IMG/VR virus record: IMGVR_UViG_3300025914_000022 | Location: 1 to 43,598 of that record | From: a virus | Strand: one strand, 5' to 3' | DNA: 43,598 nucleotides | Shown here: positions 6,746-14,434 of the stretch, one piece after another | Position numbering within the stretch: the first letter of the stretch is position 1 | How the letters are laid out: each line of letters opens with the position of its first letter | Translations under genes and position numbers: made by a program | Notes under the pieces: model-generated | The model's database searches: none | Seen by the model: only the letters and a program-made list of their open reading frames with translations | What the model was told of the DNA's origin: nothing

Positions 6746-7288
6746 ATGATGCAAAAACCCCGCGAAGAATCCGACGACGACGAATTTTCCAATCGCACTT
6801 TCGATTATCGCTCCGCCGAAGACCGGGCTCGCCTGCTAAGCGGCCCGAAATTCGACGAAGTGCTTTTGATCGAGCCACGCAAGGACATGCTGGCGGAAAT
6901 CGTCCTGCTGCGCCAGGCGATCTTTCGCGACGTCATGGACAATATCGGCCTGACCAAGGCGCAGACCGCCGCCATGCTCGGCGTCTCGCCGGCGACGGTT
7001 CTGTCGTGGCTGCGCACGCCCACGCAAAAGGCCAGCCGCAACGTGCCGACATGGGCGCTGGAGCTGCTGGTCTACAAAACCGGGACGCGGCGCTACGATC
7101 CCGGCAAGGAACGCCTGCTCGCCGCCGGCCATTCCTTTGCGCCCGCTTCCCCGCCGCGCTTCGAGCGGCCCTATAAGCGCAAGAAGACGGTGGAGGAGCT
7201 GGCATGGAAGGAGTTGAAGCGCCGGCGCACGCGCCAGAACCGGATCGAGCTGGAGCGCCTGGCGCGCCAGACGGAAGGCAAGACATGA
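6746..7288 (+). CDS. HTH DNA-binding regulator
   Basis: 180 residues. A helix-turn-helix lies at about residues 65-90 (GLTKAQTAAMLGVSPATVLSW), followed by RNVPTWALELLVYKTG, the helix typical of XRE/Cro-type domains. The N-terminal 35 residues are acidic and probably disordered. The C-terminal 50 residues are very basic (RPYKRKKTVEELAWKELKR) and could be extra DNA contacts. It is the only clear regulator in the plus-strand accessory operon, so autoregulation through the 1234-1369 region is a fair guess. Two adjacent ATGs (6746, 6749) are possible starts. Confidence 0.75.
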   Translation: MMQKPREESDDDEFSNRTFDYRSAEDRARLLSGPKFDEVLLIEPRKDMLAEIVLLRQAIFRDVMDNIGLTKAQTAAMLGVSPATVLSWLRTPTQKASRNVPTWALELLVYKTGTRRYDPGKERLLAAGHSFAPASPPRFERPYKRKKTVEELAWKELKRRRTRQNRIELERLARQTEGKT

Positions 7289-7671
7289 TCAGCCCCGAAC
7301 GCCTGCGCGCCGCCGAACGCGCCGTCACCCTGCATCTGATCGAGCGCGCCGAGGCGCAGGGCTGGCGCATCAACATCCATGATGGCGAGCGCTGGTGGCC
7401 CACCACCGAGCGCGCCACGCTCGCCGATCTTTCCCCCATCAACGAGCGCACGCTGCATTTCAGCGATCCAGCCCACCGCAACCGGCCGCAAGGCTATGTC
7501 GTGCTGGTCTTCGGCGGCATCTGCCTGCCCGAAATGCTGGTCGATTGGCCGGGCAAACTCGAGACCTTCATGGCTCCGCTCTTGCCCCAGCTCGACAGGC
7601 TGCAGCGCGCCCTGCAGCTCGACGACACCACCCCTGTTGCCGACATCGCCAAGGAGATTCTTTCAGCATGA
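7285..7671 (+). CDS. Hypothetical protein
   Basis: 128 residues. The ATG overlaps the stop of the HTH gene (ATGA), so the two are translationally coupled. It opens with a helix (LRAAERAVTLHLIERAEAQG), followed by a mixed domain with WWPTTERATLADLSP and a hydrophobic strand VVLVFGGICLP. No family recognised. It may be a partner of the regulator, but only the coupling suggests this. Confidence 0.65.
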   Translation: MISPERLRAAERAVTLHLIERAEAQGWRINIHDGERWWPTTERATLADLSPINERTLHFSDPAHRNRPQGYVVLVFGGICLPEMLVDWPGKLETFMAPLLPQLDRLQRALQLDDTTPVADIAKEILSA

Positions 7672-7889
7672 GCGAAGAGCCGCACAAACATCTCGACGCC
7701 GCCCTGCAGGCCTACACCACCGCCTATCACTCGCTGCTGTTCGAGGACCGCAGCACGCCGCCCCACGCCTTACATCGCTACGCCATGGACCAGGCCTTGA
7801 AGGCGGTCAGCGGCGAGGCGCCCGTCGGCTTTCCCGAGCGACATGCGTGGGCTATCACCAAGCTGTTCGGGCGGGGAGCAAAGCCGTGA
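7668..7889 (+). CDS. Small hypothetical protein
   Basis: 73 residues, coupled to the preceding gene by an ATGA overlap. Helical and His-rich in the first half (SEEPHKHLDAALQAYTTAYH). No domain recognised. Its end carries the GGGGAG site used by the next gene. Confidence 0.6.
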   Translation: MSEEPHKHLDAALQAYTTAYHSLLFEDRSTPPHALHRYAMDQALKAVSGEAPVGFPERHAWAITKLFGRGAKP

Positions 7890-8185
7890 CCACCATCACC
7901 GAAACCACCTTCGAGGACCGGGCCTTGATGGAACCGGTCCTCATCCGTGTCGGGCGCCTCATCCATGCCTACAACAAGCAGCACGGGGGCCAGCTGCCCC
8001 CGGCCAGCATGGTCACGAACACCATCCTTGCCGCCTGCCACGTCTGCCTCGGCCTGCCCTTTTACGAGGATGTCTTCGTGCGCACCGTCTGCGCGCTGCT
8101 CGGCTACGAGACCGACAAGATTGCTTCGGTGATCACCGGGCTCAAGGCGCCCGAGCCCGGTTCCGGCTCGACCGCGGTACATTGA
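7886..8185 (+). CDS. Hypothetical protein, last gene of accessory operon
   Basis: 99 residues from a GTG that overlaps the upstream stop, with GGGGAG about eight bases before. Helical, with three Cys (one in AACHVCLGLPFYEDVF), no membrane segment. Its last 27 codons overlap the 3' end of a convergent minus-strand gene. Unrecognised. Confidence 0.6.
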   Translation: MTTITETTFEDRALMEPVLIRVGRLIHAYNKQHGGQLPPASMVTNTILAACHVCLGLPFYEDVFVRTVCALLGYETDKIASVITGLKAPEPGSGSTAVH

Positions 8186-8553
8186 GCCTGCGCCTCCCAC
8201 CAGGCTTGCCAAGCCGCTTCGGGAATGTCTTCGCCCCCGAAGCGCACCACCAGCTTCAACACCGCCTTCATCGTGTCGGGGTGCACCGGCTGGTGCGTCT
8301 TGTTCTCGATTTCGCGATAGAGCCGGCCCTTGAGAAAGCCATAGGCCAGGCCCGAGATCCGCGCCGCCGGCCGCACCACGGTTATTCGGTGGTGGCGCAC
8401 ATGCGCATAGCCGGCGCGCTGCTCGACCGAGGTTTTCTGTTTGGATTCGAGCCGGCGCGCCCGCCGCAGCAAGCGCTCGCACTGCACCTTGTTGATGCGG
8501 CTTTCCGCCCCCAGCGTCAGGGTACGGATCTTCAATTCCAGCAAAGCGGTCAT
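8104..8553 (-). CDS. Hypothetical basic protein, last gene of replication operon
   Basis: 149 residues from the ATG at 8553, which has an AGGA site upstream. The frame is open further upstream, but that part would translate the tRNA. Very basic in the first half (CERLLRRARRLESKQKTSVE; YAHVRHHRITVVRP), with a segment ISGLAYGFLKGRLYREIENK that looks like an HTH-type helix pair, so it may bind nucleic acid. The last 27 codons overlap the convergent plus-strand gene ending at 8185. By position (end of the early operon) a late regulator is conceivable, but there is no direct sign. Confidence 0.6.
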   Translation of the reverse strand: MTALLELKIRTLTLGAESRINKVQCERLLRRARRLESKQKTSVEQRAGYAHVRHHRITVVRPAARISGLAYGFLKGRLYREIENKTHQPVHPDTMKAVLKLVVRFGGEDIPEAAWQAWWEAQAQCTAVEPEPGSGALSPVITEAILSVS

Positions 8554-8642
8554 GGCTTCCTCATGCTTTTGGGGTGGCTCGAGGAAGCCATGCGCCGGGC
8601 CTGGAAAGGCGAAATCTACGTCACGCGGTCGACCTCGATCGA

Positions 8643-8719
8643 TGGAGGGCCAGACGGGATTCGAACCCGCGAGCGTGGGGATTAGAGGCCCCTGCCCGAA
8701 CCAATCCAAGCCCTGACCA
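8643..8719 (-). tRNA. Divergent phage tRNA, anticodon unclear (UCU or CUA)
   Basis: On the minus strand this 77-base segment ends in an encoded CCA (8645-8643) and has an acceptor stem TGGTCAG/CTGGCCC with six of seven pairs (position 1-72 is T-C). It has a short D-arm with GG in the loop, an anticodon arm centred on GGGGCCTCTAATCCCC, a variable segment, and a classic T-arm (GCGGG TTCGAAT CCCGT). U8 is missing. Read as AGGGG-CCTCTAA-TCCCC the anticodon is UCU (Arg) with an unusual C33. Read with a canonical U33 and A37 (CTCTAAT) it is CUA, an amber reader, but then two stem pairs fail. It sits in a 195-base gap between two minus-strand genes, as expected of a phage tRNA. Confidence 0.6.
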
Positions 8720-8727
8720 TCCCAGTC

Positions 8728-8745
8728 GATCCGAATTTTCTGGAA
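8728..8745 (-). promoter_or_regulatory. Candidate repressor operator (site 5)
   Basis: On the minus strand TTCCAGAAAATTCGGATC, matching 15 of 18 positions of the site between cro and cI. It sits nine bases upstream of the tRNA 5' end and just beyond the HNH stop codon, so it could control an internal promoter for the tRNA and the last gene of the operon. Confidence 0.5.
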
Positions 8746-8748
8746 CCG

Positions 8749-9123
8749 TCAATCGAAAGCTGGCTCACGATCGCGTGAAGCCACCAGATCCGTCAGCGCG
8801 GCCGGCAATGCCCCATGCAACCGCCGGCGCATCTTCTGCGCCACCCAGCGATAAAACGTCACCGCCTCCTCGCTGTCGAGATCCAGAGAGCCCTTGCGGT
8901 TGTTGCATTCCCAGCAGGCCACCACCAGGTTGCCGCGCCAAAAGCCGCCGCCGCGCGACTCCGCTTTCACATGGTCGAAGGTGGCGCGCAGGCGATGGCC
9001 GTCCGGGACCACGTCCGGCGAGAGCATGCGCACCTGGCAATAGAAACAGCCCCAATGCTGCTCGATCGCCATATCGGTCAGCATCACCCGCCGGCGCCAG
9101 GCTTTGGTGAAAGGCACGGTCAT
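8749..9123 (-). CDS. HNH endonuclease
   Basis: 124 residues from the ATG at 9123, which overlaps the upstream stop (ATGA); the longer frame is antiphase to that gene. Zinc-binding CxxC pairs at C26/C29 and C70/C73 flank the HNH core: D50-H51 (ATFDHVKAESRGGG), G-N at 64-65 and WECNNRKG. This is the standard phage HNH fold (nicking or double-strand endonuclease, metal-dependent). HNH proteins beside terminases help packaging, but this one lies in the replication operon, so a role in recombination or as a homing-type nuclease is more likely. Confidence 0.88.
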   Translation of the reverse strand: MTVPFTKAWRRRVMLTDMAIEQHWGCFYCQVRMLSPDVVPDGHRLRATFDHVKAESRGGGFWRGNLVVACWECNNRKGSLDLDSEEAVTFYRWVAQKMRRRLHGALPAALTDLVASRDREPAFD

Positions 9124-9413
9124 TTTGCCGGCACCACGTCGTCGAAATCGACGCCGATCAGCACGGCGAAGCGACGCAGCAGCGCCACCTTCTCCGCCAC
9201 CTCGCAATCGGGCTCGTCATGCTTGATGTCATAGGCCTTGGCCTTGGCCAGCAGGCGCTTCATGTCCTCGAAATCGGCCTTCAGCGCCAAAAAATCCTCT
9301 TTGCGCACAAACAGGCTCGGATCGAAATAGATCGAGCCGCCTACCACCTGGCCGAACTGCGATCGATACTTGTCGAGATAATGATCGGCGATCATCGAGT
9401 AGCTGCACATCAC
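9120..9413 (-). CDS. Hypothetical protein
   Basis: 97 residues. Short N-terminal region (MIADHYLDKYRSQFGQVVGG), then a long helix (KEDFLALKADFEDMKRLLAK) likely to form a coiled coil, and a C-terminal helical part. Overlaps both neighbours by four bases (ATGA type), so it is firmly inside the operon. No family recognised. Confidence 0.65.
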   Translation of the reverse strand: MMCSYSMIADHYLDKYRSQFGQVVGGSIYFDPSLFVRKEDFLALKADFEDMKRLLAKAKAYDIKHDEPDCEVAEKVALLRRFAVLIGVDFDDVVPAK

Positions 9414-10336
9414 GGCGCACTCCCCATGGCAATGGCCTTGAGCATGCGACGCTTCCGAATTTTTTGGAAGTGTTCTTGCCGCTCGCGGGCGATCTCTTTC
9501 AGCCGGCGACGATAACCCCAGCGCTTGCGGTATTCGCGCTCGTCCAAGAGCTTGTAGCGCACCGCGATGTCGTCGAGCGCCCGGCGAAACAGCCGGCGGA
9601 TCTGGCGGGCGGGCTTGCGGATCGAGCGGGCATAATCATCGATATGGAAGCCGTCGCGGCACACGGCGCAGAGCAGCGGCCAGCACGGTTGATGCACCCG
9701 GTTCTCCAGCCCCAGGAGGCGTTCGGCCGCGTCGATCGCTGCATCGCGAATTTCGTTTTTCGGCCGGCCACCCGTGCCGCCCAGCTCGAATTTCGCCTCT
9801 TTGATCGGTGACACCATGGCGAGGGCAAAATCCCGCATCAGATTGCTGCCCGCCTGGCTGCGCAGGGCGGCGATTCCGCTCGCCCCGCCATCGGTCTTGG
9901 CCTCGTAGAGCCAGCCCTTGATCCGCGCCTCCTCCAGCCCATCCGACACGGTGCGGATCACATCGACCGGCCGGCCATTCTCGTCCTTGACCTGTTCGAA
10001 CTTGCCGCGCCGTTCCTGTCCGGCCTTGATGGCTTTGCGAGCAAAATCGCTCAGGCTTTCGCAAGGCCGCGCCCGAAACAGCGTCTCCGGCAGCGCCAGG
10101 CCGTCCGGTTGGCCCTCGCGCAGCCGGTTGAGGGCCGTTTGTCGCTCGCCCAGCGACATTTCCGAACGCGGCGTGCGCAGCGAGCGCGTCACCACCCCGC
10201 GGACCTGGCCGGCGGTCGCCCCGACCGTTCGCGCCGTATCTTGGATCGTCAGGCCCTTGAGCCAGAGCACACGCACGACAAAATCCCGTTGCGAGCGCTT
10301 CAACAGCTGCAACGGGTTCGAGGAACCACTCATCAT
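9410..10336 (-). CDS. Protein with two HTH-like segments
   Basis: 308 residues. The N-terminal helix-turn-helix (RVLWLKGLTIQDTARTVGAT, about 22-41) resembles sigma-region-4-like phage domains. A second helix-turn-helix-like segment lies near the C-terminus (HIDDYARSIRKPARQIRRLF, about 238-257), and the tail is strongly basic. The middle (about 120-200) is acidic/helical. Nucleic-acid binding is likely; a transcription regulator or replication accessory factor is possible. It has its own 144-base upstream gap. An 18-bp operator-like sequence (9452-9469) lies within its 3' coding part. Not assigned to a named family. Confidence 0.65.
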   Translation of the reverse strand: MMSGSSNPLQLLKRSQRDFVVRVLWLKGLTIQDTARTVGATAGQVRGVVTRSLRTPRSEMSLGERQTALNRLREGQPDGLALPETLFRARPCESLSDFARKAIKAGQERRGKFEQVKDENGRPVDVIRTVSDGLEEARIKGWLYEAKTDGGASGIAALRSQAGSNLMRDFALAMVSPIKEAKFELGGTGGRPKNEIRDAAIDAAERLLGLENRVHQPCWPLLCAVCRDGFHIDDYARSIRKPARQIRRLFRRALDDIAVRYKLLDEREYRKRWGYRRRLKEIARERQEHFQKIRKRRMLKAIAMGSAP

Positions 10337-10480
10337 CAGGCATTCCGGCGCAAACCGGTTTCAACTATGCGAAAGCCGCCACGCCTCGCAAGCGCCTTCT
10401 GCGGCGGCCCTAGAACGGCCGTCTTGCGCTGCGGCTACCACCCTAGCGCCCCATGGCGCCAAGGCCAGCCAGCGCCGCGC
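10337..10480. other. 144-base intergenic gap in early operon
   Basis: Nothing definite is seen. It separates the DUF1376 replication gene from the two-HTH gene. It may carry an internal promoter, but no convincing -35/-10 pair could be picked by eye. Confidence 0.4.
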
Positions 10481-11347
10481 TCAGGCCGCCTTGCGCGCCT
10501 TCCATTTGGCGACGAAGGCTGGCGGGATGCGGCAGTCGGGCTCGCCCGGTTCCGGCCCCCAGCCGATCTGCCAGCCGCCGCGCTGGTGCACGGCGAGCTG
10601 GCTCGCCCACAGCGCCTCGCTGTCCTGCGGCGCGCTCGCCGGCGGCGTGGGCGGAGCGAACAGGCCGCCCGTTTCCGCGAACTTCATCACCTTCGAGCAC
10701 CAGGTCACCCAGGCCTTGTCCCAATCGAGGAACACCGTGCCCTTGCTGCCGTGATGCGAGCAGAAGCGTTCGAACTCGCCGGCCACCAGCAGGTACGGAA
10801 TGTTCCAGCGTGCCGCCACGGCCTTGCGCTCCGCCGTCAATTCGAAATCCTTGGGGAGCTGGGAGCGCCGCGGGAGCGGTGCGTCTTTCTTTACTCCCCG
10901 AAGGGGAGTTTCTTTCTTCTTACTCTGAGTCTGACTCTGGTAAGCATCTGCATCGAGCATGCGTCCGGATTGCGCCGGCATTTTTTCTTCATTGTTATCG
11001 TTGAGATTTTTGGTTTCTTTCTTCCACCTCACGTTTGCGTGATCGCGGGCTTTGTCGATCTTTTCCCGCCGCTTTTGCAGCTCATTGGCGCAGCGCCGGT
11101 TCGAGATCAGGCCGTTTGAGCGTTCGATTTTGCCGAGCGCCACCAGCCGATCGAGCAGCGCTTCCAGCTGCGGCAGGCGCTTGCGGCAGCGCCGCGCCAG
11201 GCGCCCCGGCTCGTCCTTGATCGGGCCGCCGCTGTCGTAGATCAGGCACAGGATCACGGCATAGACGCCGATTTCCTCCACTTCCAACTCAACCACCCCG
11301 TTCAAAAAATCAGCCGCATACCACTGCACCCAGGGAATGGTTGTCAC
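10481..11347 (-). CDS. DUF1376-type phage replication protein
   Basis: 288 residues from a GTG at 11347 that overlaps the helicase stop (GTGA). The first 90 residues are a winged-helix-type DUF1376/YdaU domain: PWVQWYAADFLNGVVELEVE, then EIGVYAVILCLIYDSGG and a basic helix RLARRCRKRLPQLEALLDRL. A hydrophilic, low-complexity linker (about 105-155) leads to a C-terminal domain with the helix ERFCSHHGSKGTVFLDWDKA, as in lambda-O-like initiators. The role is likely origin recognition and recruitment of the DnaB-type helicase encoded just upstream. The frame is open further upstream, but that part is antiphase to the helicase gene. Confidence 0.85.
   Translation of the reverse strand: MTTIPWVQWYAADFLNGVVELEVEEIGVYAVILCLIYDSGGPIKDEPGRLARRCRKRLPQLEALLDRLVALGKIERSNGLISNRRCANELQKRREKIDKARDHANVRWKKETKNLNDNNEEKMPAQSGRMLDADAYQSQTQSKKKETPLRGVKKDAPLPRRSQLPKDFELTAERKAVAARWNIPYLLVAGEFERFCSHHGSKGTVFLDWDKAWVTWCSKVMKFAETGGLFAPPTPPASAPQDSEALWASQLAVHQRGGWQIGWGPEPGEPDCRIPPAFVAKWKARKAA
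10885..11035. other. Possible replication origin inside the replication gene
   Basis: This stretch is the most AT-rich part of the early operon and encodes the linker of the DUF1376 protein, as lambda's origin lies inside gene O. It contains a 7-bp hairpin ACTCCCC-GAA-GGGGAGT (10893-10909) flanked by TTTCTTT tracts and a short repeat ACTCTGA/GTCTG/ACTCTGG near 10922-10940. The inference rests on base composition and gene context only; the hairpin could equally be a terminator for plus-strand antisense transcripts. Confidence 0.3.
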
Positions 11348-12759
11348 AGCACGAGACCCCTTGCGCTCTGCGAAATGTGGGAACAGGCGATATCGCAATA
11401 GAGCATGACGGTGCGCGTCGGTCCCTTGCGATTCTTGGCGATGATCGCCTCGAAATCGTGCTCGACCTGGCTCGCTTTGATGAGCGCATCGGCATTGCCG
11501 GCGCGGTACTCCGGCGAGTTGATCACGTAATAGTGATCGCGGTAGGCGAAGATCACGACATCGGCATCCTGCTCGATTTCGCCCGAGTCGCGCAGGTCCC
11601 CCAAATTCGGCCGGCGATCGCCGCGCCCCTGCTGCTCGACCTGCCGATTGAGCTGCACCAGCAGCACCATCGGCACTTCCAGATCCTTGGCCGCCTGCCG
11701 CAGCCCGGCGGTGATCTCGCCGACCTCGAGATGACGCTGGCCGCGGTAGCGGGCGCTCGCCCGAATGTATTTCAGGTAGTCGATGATCACCGGCCCGAGC
11801 CGGCGGTTCTGGCGCGCCAGGCGCTCCTTTTCCGCCTTGACCCGCTGGACGACCTGGCCGAGCGACAGGTTCGAGGTCGTGTCCACCATCAAGGGCAGCT
11901 TGGCCAGGAGCACGCGCCCCTCCTCCAGCCGCCACATTTCTTCGGCGTCGAGATCCGACCCCTTCAGGATTTTTCCAAAGCCGAGCGCATCCGTCTTGCG
12001 ATAGACCTGATCGGCCAACATGCGCGCCGCCACCTGCTCGTCGTTCACCTCGAAGGAGAGGAGATACACGCCGCAGCGCTCGCCTTCCGTTTTGGCGATG
12101 CGCCGCGCCAGCGAACAAGCGAGCGCCGTCTTGCCCATGCCGGGGCGCCCCGCCAGGATCGTCAGCTCGCCGGCATAGAGCCCCCCCTGCAGATCCTTGT
12201 CGAGATCGGGCAAGCCGGTCGAATAGCGCAAAACCTCTTCCTTGCCCTCACGCCGGCGCTCGACACTGTCCAAAAAGCGCTCGGCCAGCGCCCCCAGCGC
12301 CTCGCGCTTGTCGATCGCGCCGGCGAGGTCGCCGCGCACCATGTCGATTTCATCGAAGGCGCGCTCGTTCGCGCTGCGCGGCTGCTCGCCGGCGCCGGCG
12401 ACCTGGCCGCCGATCGCCGCCAGCCGGCGCGACACGGCATAGTCGCGCACCAGCTCCGCCAGGCTTTCGATATCCGGTGACAGGGTGCGCCGGCTCACCA
12501 GGGCGATCAGGTAGCTCTTGGTGCTCGAGTCGCCCAAGGGCTGGTCCCCGATCGCCGGCAGCACTGTGATCGGATTGGCGGGGCGGTTGTCGTTGAGCAG
12601 GGCTTCGGAGGCGGCGAAGATCGCCCCGTGCAGCGGATCGAAAAAATGCTCGGCGCGCAGAAACCGGCCGAGCTTGCCGTAGAGCCCATTGTTGAGCAGG
12701 AGCGAACCGAGCACGGCCTGCTCGGCTTCGATCGAATGGAGTTTGTTTGCAGAAGCCAT
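11344..12759 (-). CDS. DnaB-like replicative helicase
   Basis: 471 residues, usual length for DnaB. The N-terminal domain (about 1-105) matches DnaB-N (SIEAEQAVLGSLLLNN), followed by a linker helix and a RecA-like C-terminal domain: Walker A GRPGMGKTA (about 204-212), Walker B GPVIIDYLKYI, and LVQLNRQVEQQGRGDRRP with the DLRDSGEIEQDAD motif typical of DnaB. It unwinds DNA ahead of the fork, 5' to 3', probably loaded by the DUF1376 protein with which it is translationally coupled. All key motifs are intact. Confidence 0.95.
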   Translation of the reverse strand: MASANKLHSIEAEQAVLGSLLLNNGLYGKLGRFLRAEHFFDPLHGAIFAASEALLNDNRPANPITVLPAIGDQPLGDSSTKSYLIALVSRRTLSPDIESLAELVRDYAVSRRLAAIGGQVAGAGEQPRSANERAFDEIDMVRGDLAGAIDKREALGALAERFLDSVERRREGKEEVLRYSTGLPDLDKDLQGGLYAGELTILAGRPGMGKTALACSLARRIAKTEGERCGVYLLSFEVNDEQVAARMLADQVYRKTDALGFGKILKGSDLDAEEMWRLEEGRVLLAKLPLMVDTTSNLSLGQVVQRVKAEKERLARQNRRLGPVIIDYLKYIRASARYRGQRHLEVGEITAGLRQAAKDLEVPMVLLVQLNRQVEQQGRGDRRPNLGDLRDSGEIEQDADVVIFAYRDHYYVINSPEYRAGNADALIKASQVEHDFEAIIAKNRKGPTRTVMLYCDIACSHISQSARGLVL

Positions 12760-12780
12760 CGGCGACGTCCTGGCCGGGCG

Positions 12781-13176
12781 TCAGGAGCGACCGCCCGGAA
12801 TGATGCGAAAATTTTTCTTGCTTCTCGGCGCCGGCGGAGGCGGGACCGGCGGTCCGTTCTGATCGTAATGTTCGGCATCCTCCGGCAATTGGCCGAACAT
12901 GCTCCAGCGCTTGCGCCAGAAGCGCACATAGGGGTGCACGTTCACCGAATAGGGGTGCGTGGAATCCACCGTGGTGAAGCGCAGGCCATTGCCGTCGACA
13001 TGAAAGAACACCTGATGGTAGCCGGTAAGCCCGGTGTCCTTGCCGGTGTCGTCGACAAAATTCGTGCGGTAATGTGCGCTCGCCACCGTCTGGATTTCCT
13101 GCGCCCGGCGCCGGCGCTGCAGCCGGCGCAGCGGCCAACTCAAAACCCAGATCAGCCCGCGTCCGATGCCGGCCAT
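12781..13176 (-). CDS. Hypothetical protein
   Basis: 131 residues from ATG 13176; a longer frame to 13239 is antiphase to the methyltransferase gene. The N-terminus MAGIGRGLIWVLSWPLRRLQ is a short hydrophobic helix followed by an Arg cluster, so it may be membrane-associated. A beta-rich middle (HYRTNFVDDTGKDTGLTGYH) and a proline/lysine-rich tail follow. Overlaps the methyltransferase gene by 25 bases. Unrecognised. Confidence 0.6.
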   Translation of the reverse strand: MAGIGRGLIWVLSWPLRRLQRRRRAQEIQTVASAHYRTNFVDDTGKDTGLTGYHQVFFHVDGNGLRFTTVDSTHPYSVNVHPYVRFWRKRWSMFGQLPEDAEHYDQNGPPVPPPPAPRSKKNFRIIPGGRS

Positions 13177-13760
13177 TCCCCCGACCCCTGTTCGCGCCCG
13201 TCGGCATAGAGCACGAAGGGCAATCCCCGATGGCGCCAATCCCAGACGAACCAGGAATGGTTTTGGCTCGGCGAGCCCGTCGAGCCTTCGATCCAGCGAA
13301 TGCGCCGCTGCAGCTTGACCTGGCCGGCAAAGGCCGGATGGCCGAACAGCCCGGCCCGGCCCGCCGCGTGGTCGTAATCGGCCGGCAGCAGCATCGCCAC
13401 CTGGCCGCTATGCATCCGCGTCAGCCCCAGCGCATGCTCGATAAAGCGCTGCGCCAGCTTGGCCGCGCCCCGACCATAAGGCGGGTTGCCGCAGACGGAG
13501 CCGAAACCCTCCGGCATCGAGCGCCAGGTCAGGAAATCGCTTTCGCGATTCTGGTGCATCGAACCATAGTCGACGATGTCGTTGCCGAAGACGACATGGC
13601 CGGCGTGGAACAGCACCGCGGCGATCTTGCCGGTGCCGCAGGCCGGCTCGACCAGATGCCGAGACAGCGTCATTTTCGACAAAAGCGCCAGCGTCACCCA
13701 CGCCGGAGTTTCGTAAAGCTCGTTCGCTCGCCTTTCATAGGAGAGCGCCAACCTGACCAT
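13152..13760 (-). CDS. Putative DNA N6-adenine methyltransferase
   Basis: 202 residues. SAM-binding motif I is EPACGTGKIA (residues 38-47), with an acidic follow-up ND (60-61). Catalytic motif IV is NPPY (92-95), diagnostic of N6-adenine (or N4-cytosine) amino-methyltransferases. No separate target recognition domain is obvious and the protein is short, so it may modify short or degenerate sites. No cognate restriction gene is nearby, so it is likely an orphan enzyme protecting phage DNA or altering promoter methylation. The neighbouring gcrA-like gene makes the second idea interesting. Confidence 0.85.
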   Translation of the reverse strand: MVRLALSYERRANELYETPAWVTLALLSKMTLSRHLVEPACGTGKIAAVLFHAGHVVFGNDIVDYGSMHQNRESDFLTWRSMPEGFGSVCGNPPYGRGAAKLAQRFIEHALGLTRMHSGQVAMLLPADYDHAAGRAGLFGHPAFAGQVKLQRRIRWIEGSTGSPSQNHSWFVWDWRHRGLPFVLYADGREQGSGEWPASDAG

Positions 13761-13763
13761 GGC

Positions 13764-14432
13764 TCATGAGACCTTTTCAGATACTTCTTTCAGTTCGGCG
13801 ACCAAGCCGCTGACGTAACTCTTGAATTCGCAAAACTCGTCCAGGGCGCGCGTCAAGATGCCCTCCATTTCGTCGGCCCGGCTCACCGCCGCCTTCACCC
13901 GCTCGCGCAGCTTGGCGATCTTCTGGTTTTCGCCGCAGGCGCCAAACACCTTTTCGCGGATGTTTTTGACATAGGCCAGCGGCACGTCGAGATCGCGCGC
14001 CACGTCACGGTCAGTCCAATCGCCGGCATAGCCCTCGCCGCTATCGCTCCAATGCGCCTCGATTTCGGCGACGATCGTGCGGCGCAGGCCTTCGGTCAAA
14101 GGCGGCGGCAGCTTCAGGGCCGGCGCCACCGGTTCGGCCCGAAAGCGCGGGCGCAGCTCGATCACCTTGTCTTCCGGCTCGCGGAAGACGCGCTGGCGCA
14201 ATTTCTTGGTGGTGCAGTCCGGACAAAGGTCGTCGTCCTTGCTGCCCCCCACCGTCCAGCCGCGCCGGCGCCACATCTGGTCGAGAATGTTTGGGGGCAG
14301 GATGCCGCCCCCGCCGCCCGGCGCGATGTCATTGAAATTCTGGCAGCCCGGCGCCGAGCAATGAATGCGCGAGAGCCAGATCGAACGCTTGTCTTCGAGG
14401 ATCTTGCGATGCGGGGTGAATTGACGCTGCAT
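13764..14432 (-). CDS. Zinc-finger-like hypothetical protein
   Basis: 222 residues. An N-terminal region carries paired cysteines (HCSAPGCQNF about 24-33; LCPDCTTKKLRQR about 69-81) consistent with a small zinc ribbon, with W/G-rich sequence between (MWRRRGWTVGG). A middle segment (DWTDRDVARDLDVPLAYVKN) looks like a helix-turn-helix. The C-terminal 60 residues form a coiled coil. Probably binds nucleic acid. Not assigned to a named family, though similar proteins are common in alphaproteobacterial prophages. Confidence 0.65.
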   Translation of the reverse strand: MQRQFTPHRKILEDKRSIWLSRIHCSAPGCQNFNDIAPGGGGGILPPNILDQMWRRRGWTVGGSKDDDLCPDCTTKKLRQRVFREPEDKVIELRPRFRAEPVAPALKLPPPLTEGLRRTIVAEIEAHWSDSGEGYAGDWTDRDVARDLDVPLAYVKNIREKVFGACGENQKIAKLRERVKAAVSRADEMEGILTRALDEFCEFKSYVSGLVAELKEVSEKVS

Positions 14433-14434
14433 GC

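Noticed and set aside
8643-8719. Genome-wide stop-codon reassignment (TAG recoded)
   Set aside because: Genes end normally in TGA, TAA or TAG and no gene appears split by an in-frame TAG, so the tRNA does not imply a changed code.
11341-12480. 379-codon plus-strand frame opposite the DnaB helicase
   Set aside because: The helicase on the minus strand is unambiguous; the plus frame is a GC-driven shadow.
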